A model generated the notes under the pieces. It was not told where the DNA came from, searched no databases, and worked only from the letters and a program-made list of their open reading frames with translations. The translations under genes and the position numbers were made by a program. Shown one piece after another: positions 28,838-35,959 of a DNA stretch of 64,000 bases (the first letter of the stretch is position 1; each line of letters opens with the position of its first letter). Source of the DNA: CAZFOB01 sp964520325 (GTDB lineage Bacteria; Actinomycetota; JAICYB01); NCBI GenBank assembly GCA_964520325.1, contig CAZFOB010000008.1, positions 1 through 64,000 of the forward strand, read 5' to 3'.

Positions 28838-29365
28838 GTGGCTGCGGAAGTTCTCCTGATCTCAGGCATCCCCGGCGCCGGGAAGACAACAGTCGGCCGG
28901 CTGCTCGCTTCGCGGTTCGAGCGTGGTGTGCACATCGAGGGTGACGCGATCGGCGGTGACTTCATCGTCAGCGGGCTCGTCGGTCCGGGGGCCGAGCCGA
29001 AGGACGAGAGCGAGCGGCAGATGTTGTTGCGCCGGCGGAACGTGCGCCTGCTGGCCGAGTCGTTCGTCGCGGAAGGGTTCACGACCGTCATGGACGATGT
29101 CGTGGTGTCGTCCTCTGTGCTGGACCTGTACCGGCAGCTGTCCGTCCCGCTGCGGTTCGTGCAGCTCTCGCCGAGACTGGACGTTGTCGAGGCCAGGGAC
29201 GCCGCACGGCACAAGCAGGTGTTCGAGCTCTGGAGCCACCTCGACGAGCAGCGGCTCCGATGGCCGGAACCGCGGCCCGGCCTCTGGCTCGACACATCCG
29301 ACATGGACGTCGACCAGACCGTGCAAGCGATACTCGATTGCGCACAGGAGGCGCTTATCTCGTGA
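28838..29365 (+). CDS. P-loop kinase (AAA_33-like), substrate unknown
   Basis: A 175-residue P-loop NTPase starting with LLISGIPGAGKTTVGRLLAS, an ordinary Walker A. VHIEGDAIGGDFI resembles the substrate-binding region of shikimate/gluconate/zeta-toxin-like kinases, and RFVQLSPRLDVVEARDAARH contains a possible LID arginine. Similar small proteins are annotated as chloramphenicol phosphotransferase-like or nucleotide kinases; I cannot tell which. Start at GTG 28838 or TTG 28835; no clear ribosome binding site. It overlaps apgM by four bases (GTGA). Confidence 0.75.
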   Translation: MAAEVLLISGIPGAGKTTVGRLLASRFERGVHIEGDAIGGDFIVSGLVGPGAEPKDESERQMLLRRRNVRLLAESFVAEGFTTVMDDVVVSSSVLDLYRQLSVPLRFVQLSPRLDVVEARDAARHKQVFELWSHLDEQRLRWPEPRPGLWLDTSDMDVDQTVQAILDCAQEALIS

Positions 29366-30621
29366 AGAAGATCCTCTACGTCATACTCGACGGGCTCGGC
29401 GACGAGCCCCATCCCGACCTCGACGGGCTCACCCCGCTCCAAGCCGCCAAGACTCCGAACCTCGATTCGGTCGCGCGCAAGGGACGGTCCGGCGACGTGA
29501 TCACGGTCGGCGAGGGCATCGCGCCGGAGTCCGACATCGCGGTGTTCTCGATCCTCGGCTACGACCCACGCACCCAGCACGCCGGACGCGGTCCGATGGA
29601 GGCGCTCGGCTCCGGCATCGAGGTGCGCGAAGGCGATCTCGCCTGGCGGACGAACTTCGCGACGATCGACGAGAACAACGTGCTGATCGACCGGCGTGCC
29701 GGTCGAGATCTCTCGACCGAGGAAGCCAAGGAGCTGGCCGACGCCATCAATAGCGAGGTGAGGCTGGGGGGCGCCGAGGCGATGTTCCTCGCGACATCGG
29801 AGCACCGTGGAGTCCTGCACATCCGCGCCGACCAGCCGATGGACGCGGAGATCTCGAACACCGATCCGGCCTACGAACGCCGCGGACCGCTCGGGATCGC
29901 GCTCGAGACGTTCGATCCGTATCCGCTCGTAGCAAGATCGCTCAACGACACCGACGGCTCGCGCATGGGGGCTGAGTTCACCAACGCGTGGAGCGACCAA
30001 GCACGAGCGATCCTCGCCGATCACGGAGTGAACAGCGCGCGCGACAAACGCGGACGTCCGCCGGCCAACATCGTTCTCGTCCGCGACGCCGGCGACCACA
30101 TCCCTCGCGTCGAGTCGCTTGAGGACCGCTTCGGTATGCGTTTCGCGTGCTTTGCCGAGATGCCCGTGGAGATCGGCATCTCGAAGGTCACCGGGATGCA
30201 TCCGATCCTCGTCACCTCACCGACCGACGCTGAGGGGTACTCCAAGCTCGCCGAGCGCGCGATCGAGTCGCTCGATACCTACGATGCCATCTACATCCAT
30301 CTGAAAGGCCCCGACGTCCCCGCTCACGACGGGCGCGCCCGCGATAAGCGCGACATCATCTCCGACATCGACGAGGGCTACTTCGGCACCCTCCTCCCGG
30401 AGATCGGCCCCTCGATCGTTCTCGCGGTGACGGCCGACCACTCGACGTCGTGCGTGCGCAAGGCCCATACGGCTGACCCGGTCCCGCTGGTGGTCTACGC
30501 GAGCACGCTCAGCTCCGACGGCGCGCGTGCTTTTTCCGAAGCCGAGGCGGCAGACGGGTCGCTCGGGCGCATGCGAGGCATGGATGTGCTTCCGATGCTC
30601 GTCGAGATCGCGAAGTCTTGA
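29362..30621 (+). CDS. apgM: 2,3-bisphosphoglycerate-independent phosphoglycerate mutase, archaeal type
   Basis: A 419-residue alkaline-phosphatase-superfamily mutase converting 3- to 2-phosphoglycerate. N-terminal KILYVILDGLGDEPHPDLDG carries the metal Asp; ESDIAVFSILGYDP includes the nucleophilic Ser; AGRGPMEALGSGI, AYERRGPLG and the C-terminal VTADHSTSCVRKAHTADPVPL supply further metal ligands. The archaeal-type enzyme replaces the usual Gpm. GTG start at 29362 behind GGAGG, overlapping the kinase stop. It continues the glycolytic set after the toxin-antitoxin insertion. Confidence 0.95.
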   Translation: MKKILYVILDGLGDEPHPDLDGLTPLQAAKTPNLDSVARKGRSGDVITVGEGIAPESDIAVFSILGYDPRTQHAGRGPMEALGSGIEVREGDLAWRTNFATIDENNVLIDRRAGRDLSTEEAKELADAINSEVRLGGAEAMFLATSEHRGVLHIRADQPMDAEISNTDPAYERRGPLGIALETFDPYPLVARSLNDTDGSRMGAEFTNAWSDQARAILADHGVNSARDKRGRPPANIVLVRDAGDHIPRVESLEDRFGMRFACFAEMPVEIGISKVTGMHPILVTSPTDAEGYSKLAERAIESLDTYDAIYIHLKGPDVPAHDGRARDKRDIISDIDEGYFGTLLPEIGPSIVLAVTADHSTSCVRKAHTADPVPLVVYASTLSSDGARAFSEAEAADGSLGRMRGMDVLPMLVEIAKS

Positions 30622-30658
30622 GCTCCGACCATCGCGCGCTTCCGCGTGCTCCCGATCG

Positions 30659-30697
30659 CCGGGGGCGTTCCGCGGCCTGCGGCCGCTGCACCCCCGG
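30659..30697. repeat. Nested GC-rich hairpin between apgM and secG
   Basis: Outer stem CCGGGGG/CCCCCGG (30659-30665, 30691-30697) encloses a perfect inner stem GCGGCC-TGC-GGCCGC (30672-30686). No T-run follows, so it may be an attenuating or RNA-stabilising structure or a REP-like element rather than a standard terminator. Confidence 0.7.
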
Positions 30698-30723
30698 ACC
30701 CCCGCGCTGGTAGCCTGTCCGAC

Positions 30724-30951
30724 GTGCTGAATATCGTTCTGATCGCCATCCATGTCGTCGTCTCCCTGCTGCTGGTGCTCTTCATCCTGTTGCACTCCGG
30801 GCGAGGCACCGGCCTGTCGGACGTCTTCGGCGGCGGCGCCGGCGGTATGGGTGCGGTCGGCGCGATGGAGAAGAACCTCGACCGCATCACGGTCTCCGCC
30901 GCACTCATCTACGCGATGACCACGATCCTCCTCGGCCTCCGGCTGGCCTGA
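30724..30951 (+). CDS. secG: Preprotein translocase subunit SecG
   Basis: A 75-residue membrane protein with two helices: LNIVLIAIHVVVSLLLVLFI and the second near ITVSAALIYAMTTILLGLRL. Between them lies the family loop LHSGRGTGLSDVFGGG. It is an auxiliary subunit of the SecYEG channel. I start it at the GTG at 30724 because the protein begins there in the family; the frame is open 26 codons earlier across the hairpin. Its neighbours downstream are mostly exported lipoproteins. Confidence 0.95.
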   Translation: MLNIVLIAIHVVVSLLLVLFILLHSGRGTGLSDVFGGGAGGMGAVGAMEKNLDRITVSAALIYAMTTILLGLRLA

Positions 30952-30961
30952 AGCCGCCCCC

Positions 30962-32584
30962 CTGAAGAGGCTGGGTGCGCTCTTCGGCGTCGCTCTCCAC
31001 GCTTGTCTGGCGTGCACCGGCAACGGAGCTCCGGGGCCCGGACCAACCGACCCCCCCGTTGCGACGCAAGCCGAGCTGCGCTTCGGCTACCCGCAGGAAC
31101 CGGCCACGCTCGATCCGCTGGCGCCGGGCGGCGGGTCGGCGGCGACCCGCGACATCCTTCGTCCGGTGCTGCCTGCGCTCTTTGCGCTCGATGAAGACTT
31201 GAAACCTGTGCCTGAGCTCGCAGCAGCGTGGCCTGCACCGGCCGATTACTCCTTCGATCCGTTCACCGTCACCCTTGATCTGCGGAGCGCCGTCTGGAGC
31301 GACGGAGAGCCGATCGACGCCGCGGACGTGCGATTTTCCGCGAAGCAGCTCCGCGGCGGCCCGACCGGTTACCGCTACGAAGTGCTGCGCGATGTCGAAG
31401 TTGTGAGCGCCCGCAGGCTGAAGTTGCACTTCGATCGGCCGATGCGCCGGTGGTGGTCTTTGTTCTCCGTTGACGACATGGTGTTGCCCGAGCACGAGTA
31501 TTCGAAGAAGACGTGGGACCGCGGACCGACGGTGTCGGGCGGCCCTTTCGTCGTTGAGGAGTGGACGGACGGGCTTCGTATACGGTTGAAACGCAACGAA
31601 CGCTACTGGCAGGGGGTGGTGCCGCTCGCGCGTATCGATGTCGTCTTCGTACCGGACGACGAGACCCGTTTCCAGCTCTTGGGCACAGGTGGAGGCGCGG
31701 GCGGGGGCGACACAGAACGGCTCGATGCGTTCTTCTCGGAGGGCGGATCCAATCTCGGCCGTCGCGCCAAGGCCCGCAGCATCGAAACGGTTGACGGAGC
31801 GCTCGACGGGCAAGCAGTTGCGTCCGGCGCTTTCGGCCCCACATGGTGGGAGCTCGACCTCGATCCCGCGCGTCTGCGGCCTGCCGTTGCGCATGCGGTG
31901 ATCGAGGCCGTCCATCCGACTCTGGTAACAGAGATCCTCGAGGACTCTGCGCGTTCGATGAACGGTATTCCGCCCGACTTCACCACCGTACGTGAGTCGG
32001 CTGAGCCGTGGTCCGGCCGAGGCAGTCTTGGTCAGGCGGCGGCGCTCCTCGACGCCGGTGGGATACCGAAGGGAAGCGAGCGAGCTCGGTTCCAGCTCGC
32101 CTTCCCTCGCTTCGAGGGCGCTGGTGGGATCGCGACCTTCATCCATTTCCGCTTGAAGGAGATCGGGATCACCGCCGAACTTGTCGGTATCGAACCCGAT
32201 TCATTCGAACGCACGTGGGTGAGCGAGCGCCGAGCCCCCGCGATGATCCGCTTGCGGCGCGGCGCCGACGCTCCGGACGCCGCGTCCTACGCCGCCTCCG
32301 ACGAAACGGCCGCGCGCCAACCCGGAAGCGCGCCGATCGACGACCTTCTCACGGCGGCGATCTCACAGGTGAACAAGGATCGCGCGCAGAAGGAGCCGAT
32401 CCTGGGTGTGGCCGCAACGCCCTGGGCCGACGCACAGCGCGGACTGGTCCGGGCCGCAACGGCGGCGCCGCTGGTCCGGGCCCGATCGTTCATCGTCGGC
32501 AGCCCCGGCCTCAGTGGTCCACACGCCCTTGGTGGTTCGAATGGTCCGTTGTGGAACGCAGGTACTTGGACGCTGGACCAGTGA
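30962..32584 (+). CDS. Family 5 solute-binding lipoprotein (peptide ABC type), CTG start
   Basis: A substrate-binding protein of the SBP_bac_5 family (oligopeptide/nickel type). Recognisable parts are AELRFGYPQEPATLDPL, VTLDLRSAVWSDGEPIDAAD, VLPEHEYSKKTW and LRIRLKRNERYW. The frame is closed by a stop at 30917-30919 and contains no ATG, GTG or TTG before 31166. A start there would delete the conserved N terminus and signal peptide. From the CTG at 30962 the chain begins LKRLGALFGVALHACLACTG, a textbook lipoprotein signal with lipobox Leu-Ala-Cys. So I infer a CTG start 11 bases after secG. About 540 residues. No peptide permease genes accompany it. A rare Gly-rich loop (GTGGGAGGGD) lies mid-protein. 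Confidence 0.85.
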   Translation: MKRLGALFGVALHACLACTGNGAPGPGPTDPPVATQAELRFGYPQEPATLDPLAPGGGSAATRDILRPVLPALFALDEDLKPVPELAAAWPAPADYSFDPFTVTLDLRSAVWSDGEPIDAADVRFSAKQLRGGPTGYRYEVLRDVEVVSARRLKLHFDRPMRRWWSLFSVDDMVLPEHEYSKKTWDRGPTVSGGPFVVEEWTDGLRIRLKRNERYWQGVVPLARIDVVFVPDDETRFQLLGTGGGAGGGDTERLDAFFSEGGSNLGRRAKARSIETVDGALDGQAVASGAFGPTWWELDLDPARLRPAVAHAVIEAVHPTLVTEILEDSARSMNGIPPDFTTVRESAEPWSGRGSLGQAAALLDAGGIPKGSERARFQLAFPRFEGAGGIATFIHFRLKEIGITAELVGIEPDSFERTWVSERRAPAMIRLRRGADAPDAASYAASDETAARQPGSAPIDDLLTAAISQVNKDRAQKEPILGVAATPWADAQRGLVRAATAAPLVRARSFIVGSPGLSGPHALGGSNGPLWNAGTWTLDQ

Positions 32585-32739
32585 GATCTCCCGTGCGAGC
32601 CGCACTCGCCCTGGTCCTGTTGGCGGCCTGTTCAGTCGGCGTGGCGGCGCTGCTCGGCGGGCGCACGAACCCCCCAACGGATTTCGACGCCGACGACCGC
32701 GCGGATCTGACCGATATCCGGTCCGGCCGGCGACCGTAA
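32581..32739 (+). CDS. 52-residue lipoprotein with acidic FDxDD motif
   Basis: GTG start overlapping the stop of the solute-binding protein (GTGA). The N-terminal half is a signal peptide with lipobox Leu-Ala-Ala-Cys17 (ALVLLAACSVG); the rest is short and acidic, ending PPTDFDADDRADLTDIRSG. That ending closely resembles the C terminus of the metalloprotease lipoprotein at 34071 (PPDRFDTDDLADLADRRAG). It may be a remnant or a deliberate small partner of that protein. Function unknown. Confidence 0.65.
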   Translation: MRSPVRAALALVLLAACSVGVAALLGGRTNPPTDFDADDRADLTDIRSGRRP

Positions 32740-32856
32740 CCGGCGGCTACCCGCGTTTACGCCGACGGCGCACGTGCCCTGCTACCCTGAGCGAGCCCAC
32801 GCCACGGAATGCGCAGCGCCGGGTGGGCTTGAGACGTCGATCCAGCAGGGGGGACC

Positions 32857-33951
32857 ATGGCAACGAGTCGGACAAGGCGGGCCCCGGCGACGCGGAAGAG
32901 CAGTGCTCGACCGCCGCAGGCGAAGGGCTATTCGGTCGGCGGCATGACCGCCGCGCGCTTCTCCAAGGCGTTCGATGAGATCGTCGAGAACTGCGAAACC
33001 GTCATCAAAGGCAAGAACGACGTCATCCGGCTTGCCCTCACAGCGCTGGTCTGCGAGGGCCACATCCTGTTCGAGGACGTTCCGGGCACCGGCAAGACGA
33101 TGCTCGCCAGAGCGTTCGCGCAGTCGATGAGCGCCAAGGACTCCCGTATCCAGTGCACCCCGGACATGCTCCCCGGCGACATCACGGGGTCTTCGATCTA
33201 CGACCAGAGGACGGGGAAGTTCGACTTCCAGCCGGGCCCGGCGTTCGCCAACGTCCTGCTCGTGGACGAGATCAACCGCGCCACGCCGAAGACGCAGTCA
33301 GCTCTGCTCGAGGCTATGGGCGAGCGCAAGATCTCGGCGGACGGCACGACCCACCTGCTCCCGCGCCCGTTCTTCGTGCTCGCCACACAGAACCCGATCG
33401 AGCTCGCCGGCACCTTCCCGCTTCCCGAGGCTCAGCTCGACCGCTTCCTTTTCAAGCTCACGATGGGCTACATGGACCGCGACTCCGAGGTCGAGGTCAT
33501 GTTCGACAACCAGGTCCAGCTCGCGATCGAGGACCTCGGAGCCGTCATGGACACCAAGACGGTCGAGCAGATGATCGCGTACGCCACGACCGTCAACGTC
33601 GCGCCCGACGTCGCGCATTACATCGTCGACCTCGTCCACGCCACGAGGGACGAGCCGGCACTTTCGCTTGGTGCGAGCCCTCGTGCGTCGATCGCGCTGC
33701 TGCGCTCCTCGCGTGCTCTGGCGGCGAGTGACGGGCGAACGGATGTGTATCCGGACGACGTCCGGACGGTCCTGCTGCCGATCATGGCGCATCGTGTGTT
33801 CTTGAACCCCGACGCGACGCTGCGCGGCGACACGGTCGAAGCGGTGATAGAGCGCGTCGTCGGTCGCGTGAAGCCGCCCAGCGGAGCGACGGCCACCGGC
33901 ACGCGCAGCCGGGGGAGCCGGCGTACGGCACGGGAGCCGGCCAAGCTGTAG
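32857..33951 (+). CDS. MoxR-family AAA+ ATPase
   Basis: A 364-residue MoxR ATPase. Walker A EDVPGTGKTMLARAF (74-87), Walker B NVLLVDEINRATPKTQ (132-147), sensor region FFVLATQNPIELAGTFPLPE and RFLFKLTMGY. The first 28 and last 25 residues are Arg/Ser-rich and disordered. MoxR proteins act as chaperones that insert cofactors or mature extracellular or membrane protein complexes, typically with DUF58/VWA and transglutaminase-like partners, which here lie 4 kb downstream on the same strand (38062-41714). Ribosome binding site AGGGGGGACC before the ATG. The 117-base gap upstream should hold its promoter. Confidence 0.95.
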   Translation: MATSRTRRAPATRKSSARPPQAKGYSVGGMTAARFSKAFDEIVENCETVIKGKNDVIRLALTALVCEGHILFEDVPGTGKTMLARAFAQSMSAKDSRIQCTPDMLPGDITGSSIYDQRTGKFDFQPGPAFANVLLVDEINRATPKTQSALLEAMGERKISADGTTHLLPRPFFVLATQNPIELAGTFPLPEAQLDRFLFKLTMGYMDRDSEVEVMFDNQVQLAIEDLGAVMDTKTVEQMIAYATTVNVAPDVAHYIVDLVHATRDEPALSLGASPRASIALLRSSRALAASDGRTDVYPDDVRTVLLPIMAHRVFLNPDATLRGDTVEAVIERVVGRVKPPSGATATGTRSRGSRRTAREPAKL

Positions 33952-34000
33952 ATGGCGAGGATCTTCAGGCGCAAGCAAGCTGGCCCGGGCGGGGCACGGG

Positions 34001-34074
34001 CGCTAACAGCTTGGGGCCGCCCGCACGAGCGGCCGGTCGCGAGCGAAAGCCGGCTCGCGACGATAGAGCGTTAG
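34001..34074. terminator. Paired hairpins between convergent genes
   Basis: Two perfect stems stand in the 119-base convergent gap: GGCCGC/GCGGCC (34015-34020, 34029-34034) and GTCGCGAGC/GCTCGCGAC (34036-34044, 34053-34061). An outer CTAAC/GTTAG pair surrounds them. No T-tract follows on either side; probably a bidirectional barrier to transcription. Confidence 0.5.
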
Positions 34075-34997
34075 TACTTGCCCGCCCGCCGATCGGCGAG
34101 ATCGGCCAGGTCGTCGGTGTCGAAGCGATCGGGGGGTCCGCCGCCGAGGATCGTCAGTACGTCGATCGTGTCGACGGCCCAGTACATGACCGAACCTCGG
34201 TTCTTCGAGTGGCCTTTGTGCTCAGGGTCTTCGTGGTCGCGGGGCGACGTGTACCCGATGTTCACGAGGCCGAGCATGTGGCCGACCTCGTGGACGACCA
34301 CAGCCTTCTCGATCGTTGCGGCGCTCACCGTGGGGTTGGCGAGATCCCTGACGAATTCCTGCATGATCACGACCGATGTCGCGTAGTACGCAACGCCAAG
34401 TTGGTCACCATCGAGCCTGCCGTTGAGGTAGAGCATGTGCAGGGCCGCCTTGGGTCCGGTTGGGTCTGACTTCTCCTTCCGGTATTTCTTCTCCAGCGCG
34501 GCGACATCGGTCATCGTGTACTGGTCCTTCGGAGCCGGGAAGGTCTTTACGGGCAGGAACTTGACCCCTGATGGTTTGTCGACAACCTCGCCGAGCCGCT
34601 GTTTGAGAGTGGTAAGTGCGTCCGCGCTTGGTCCGAACCCTTGCGCGGCATTGATCTCGACGACGAGCTGCTTGTGGTTCTTGCTCGCAAGTACTCCGGC
34701 TGCTCCCGAGCCGAGGCCGGCGAAATCGATGACGTAGGGTCCGCTCTTTCCTTGGTTTACGGGTCGCGGAGGTGGGGGAACCGGCTGCCCGGCGACGGGT
34801 TGCTGCGATCCGCCCCCTTGCGGTGGCGCCGTGATCGATACGCCTTTCTTCGCGGCTTCCTTCCGTTTGTCCTCGAAATCGAGGTTGACGCCCGAGCCGT
34901 ATTTCCCACCAGTAGCGATGGGCTGCGCGGTGTTCGAACGCGTGCACGCCGATGCGACGAGAAGGACGAGGAGCGAGAAGGCGAGCGCGCGTCTCAG
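34071..34997 (-). CDS. Metzincin-like zinc metalloprotease lipoprotein, CTG start
   Basis: The catalytic region is HEVGHMLGLVN (His236, Glu237, His240 of the inferred 308-residue protein) followed by a His/Asp-rich loop (SPRDHEDPEHKGHSKNRGS) and the Met-turn SVMYW. This is a metzincin-like zinc protease with Asn in place of the third His of HEXXHXXGXXH. An N-terminal extension of 161 residues upstream of the first ATG is clearly coding: LRRALAFSLLVLLVASAC is a lipoprotein signal with Cys18, then a Pro/Gln-rich linker and a globular segment. No ATG, GTG or TTG exists between the upstream stop (35025-35027) and the lipobox, so CTG at 34997, behind GGAG, is the inferred start. It lies four bases after the upstream gene's stop. 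Confidence 0.82.
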   Translation of the reverse strand: MRRALAFSLLVLLVASACTRSNTAQPIATGGKYGSGVNLDFEDKRKEAAKKGVSITAPPQGGGSQQPVAGQPVPPPPRPVNQGKSGPYVIDFAGLGSGAAGVLASKNHKQLVVEINAAQGFGPSADALTTLKQRLGEVVDKPSGVKFLPVKTFPAPKDQYTMTDVAALEKKYRKEKSDPTGPKAALHMLYLNGRLDGDQLGVAYYATSVVIMQEFVRDLANPTVSAATIEKAVVVHEVGHMLGLVNIGYTSPRDHEDPEHKGHSKNRGSVMYWAVDTIDVLTILGGGPPDRFDTDDLADLADRRAGKY

Positions 34998-35001
34998 AGG
35001 G

Positions 35002-35934
35002 TCACGTCTCCATCGCGCGTCGGTTCAAGCGCATGAGGTAGAAGATCAGGGCGCCCACCGCGAGTACCCCAACGACGGCCGCGATGACCCACGGGACGGT
35101 GTTGCTCCTCTCCGCCGTGGTCCCGAGGCGCTGCCCGGCTGCGTAGATGGGCAGTTCGACCTCATGGAGCTTGCCGTCGGGACCGGGGACGAGGATCGTG
35201 CGCGGCGTCGGCGCGGGCGTCTCGACGCCTTCCTTCGCCTTCGTGACCTTGAAGTCGAACGGCCCCCGCACCTTGTCCCTGAACGACGTCTCACGGTCTG
35301 GCGGTGTGAACGCCGGAGGCGGCGCGATGTCGAACGTGTACCAGTCGATCGCGATCTTGTAACCGGTGTTGATACTCTTGTCGTTGACGACCGTGAGCAG
35401 GATCGCCGCGGGATCCGCGTCGTCGGCCGTGGTGTTAGGAGGCTCGGTGACCGCGATCACTTCGGGGAAGACGTTGTTGCATCGAGCACCCTCCTCACCC
35501 GGCAGAGGGTCAGTCGGGCTGCCACATTTGCTCGCCGGACCTCCTGATACCGGGTCGTCGTTACCCCAGAGGAAGAGATCGAGATCGTTCCCGGTGGGGT
35601 TCTTCTGGTCGTGGTACGGGTTGTCCCACGTCAGGCTGATCGTGATGCCAAAGAAGACCTCTCGCAGATACGTCGACGGGTAGTCCACCTCGAACTCCAC
35701 GGTGTCGCAGTAGGTCACCGATCTGCAGGCGGTCGGTTTGAAGTTGGCGTACGGCTCGGCAGGCGCGTTGGAGTACGGATAGATGCCGGCGATGGGCGTG
35801 CCGGTGAACTCGATATGACGTTTCTCGGGCGACATCGTTCCGATGCTTCCCCGATCGAGGGCGGACGATGGCGCGACGAGCAGACCGCTGGAAAGACCCA
35901 CAAGGGCCAGGAGGAACGAGGCGCGGATCTTCAT
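35002..35934 (-). CDS. Secreted, C-terminally membrane-anchored protein
   Basis: A 310-residue protein with a Sec signal peptide (KIRASFLLALVGLSSGLLVA, cleavage probably after SSA) and a C-terminal membrane helix (VPWVIAAVVGVLAVGALIFY) followed by a basic tail. This puts the body outside the cell. The body contains six Cys, probably in disulfides (CRSVTYCDT, SKCGS, ARCNN), and beta-rich segments such as FGITISLTWDNPYHDQKNP and GNDLDLFLWGNDD reminiscent of pre-peptidase/jelly-roll domains. I recognise no named family. The ATG at 35934 is preceded by an (AAG)8 tract that also serves as its purine-rich translation signal. Confidence 0.8.
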   Translation of the reverse strand: MKIRASFLLALVGLSSGLLVAPSSALDRGSIGTMSPEKRHIEFTGTPIAGIYPYSNAPAEPYANFKPTACRSVTYCDTVEFEVDYPSTYLREVFFGITISLTWDNPYHDQKNPTGNDLDLFLWGNDDPVSGGPASKCGSPTDPLPGEEGARCNNVFPEVIAVTEPPNTTADDADPAAILLTVVNDKSINTGYKIAIDWYTFDIAPPPAFTPPDRETSFRDKVRGPFDFKVTKAKEGVETPAPTPRTILVPGPDGKLHEVELPIYAAGQRLGTTAERSNTVPWVIAAVVGVLAVGALIFYLMRLNRRAMET

Positions 35935-35959
35935 CTTCTTCTTCTTCTTCTTCTTCTTC
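35935..35959 (-). repeat. (AAG)8 trinucleotide tract at a start codon
   Basis: On the coding strand G(AAG)8 fills the whole space between the TGA of the LivJ-like gene and the ATG at 35934. It is the only candidate ribosome-binding sequence, so copy-number change would alter spacing and strength. Confidence 0.85.
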
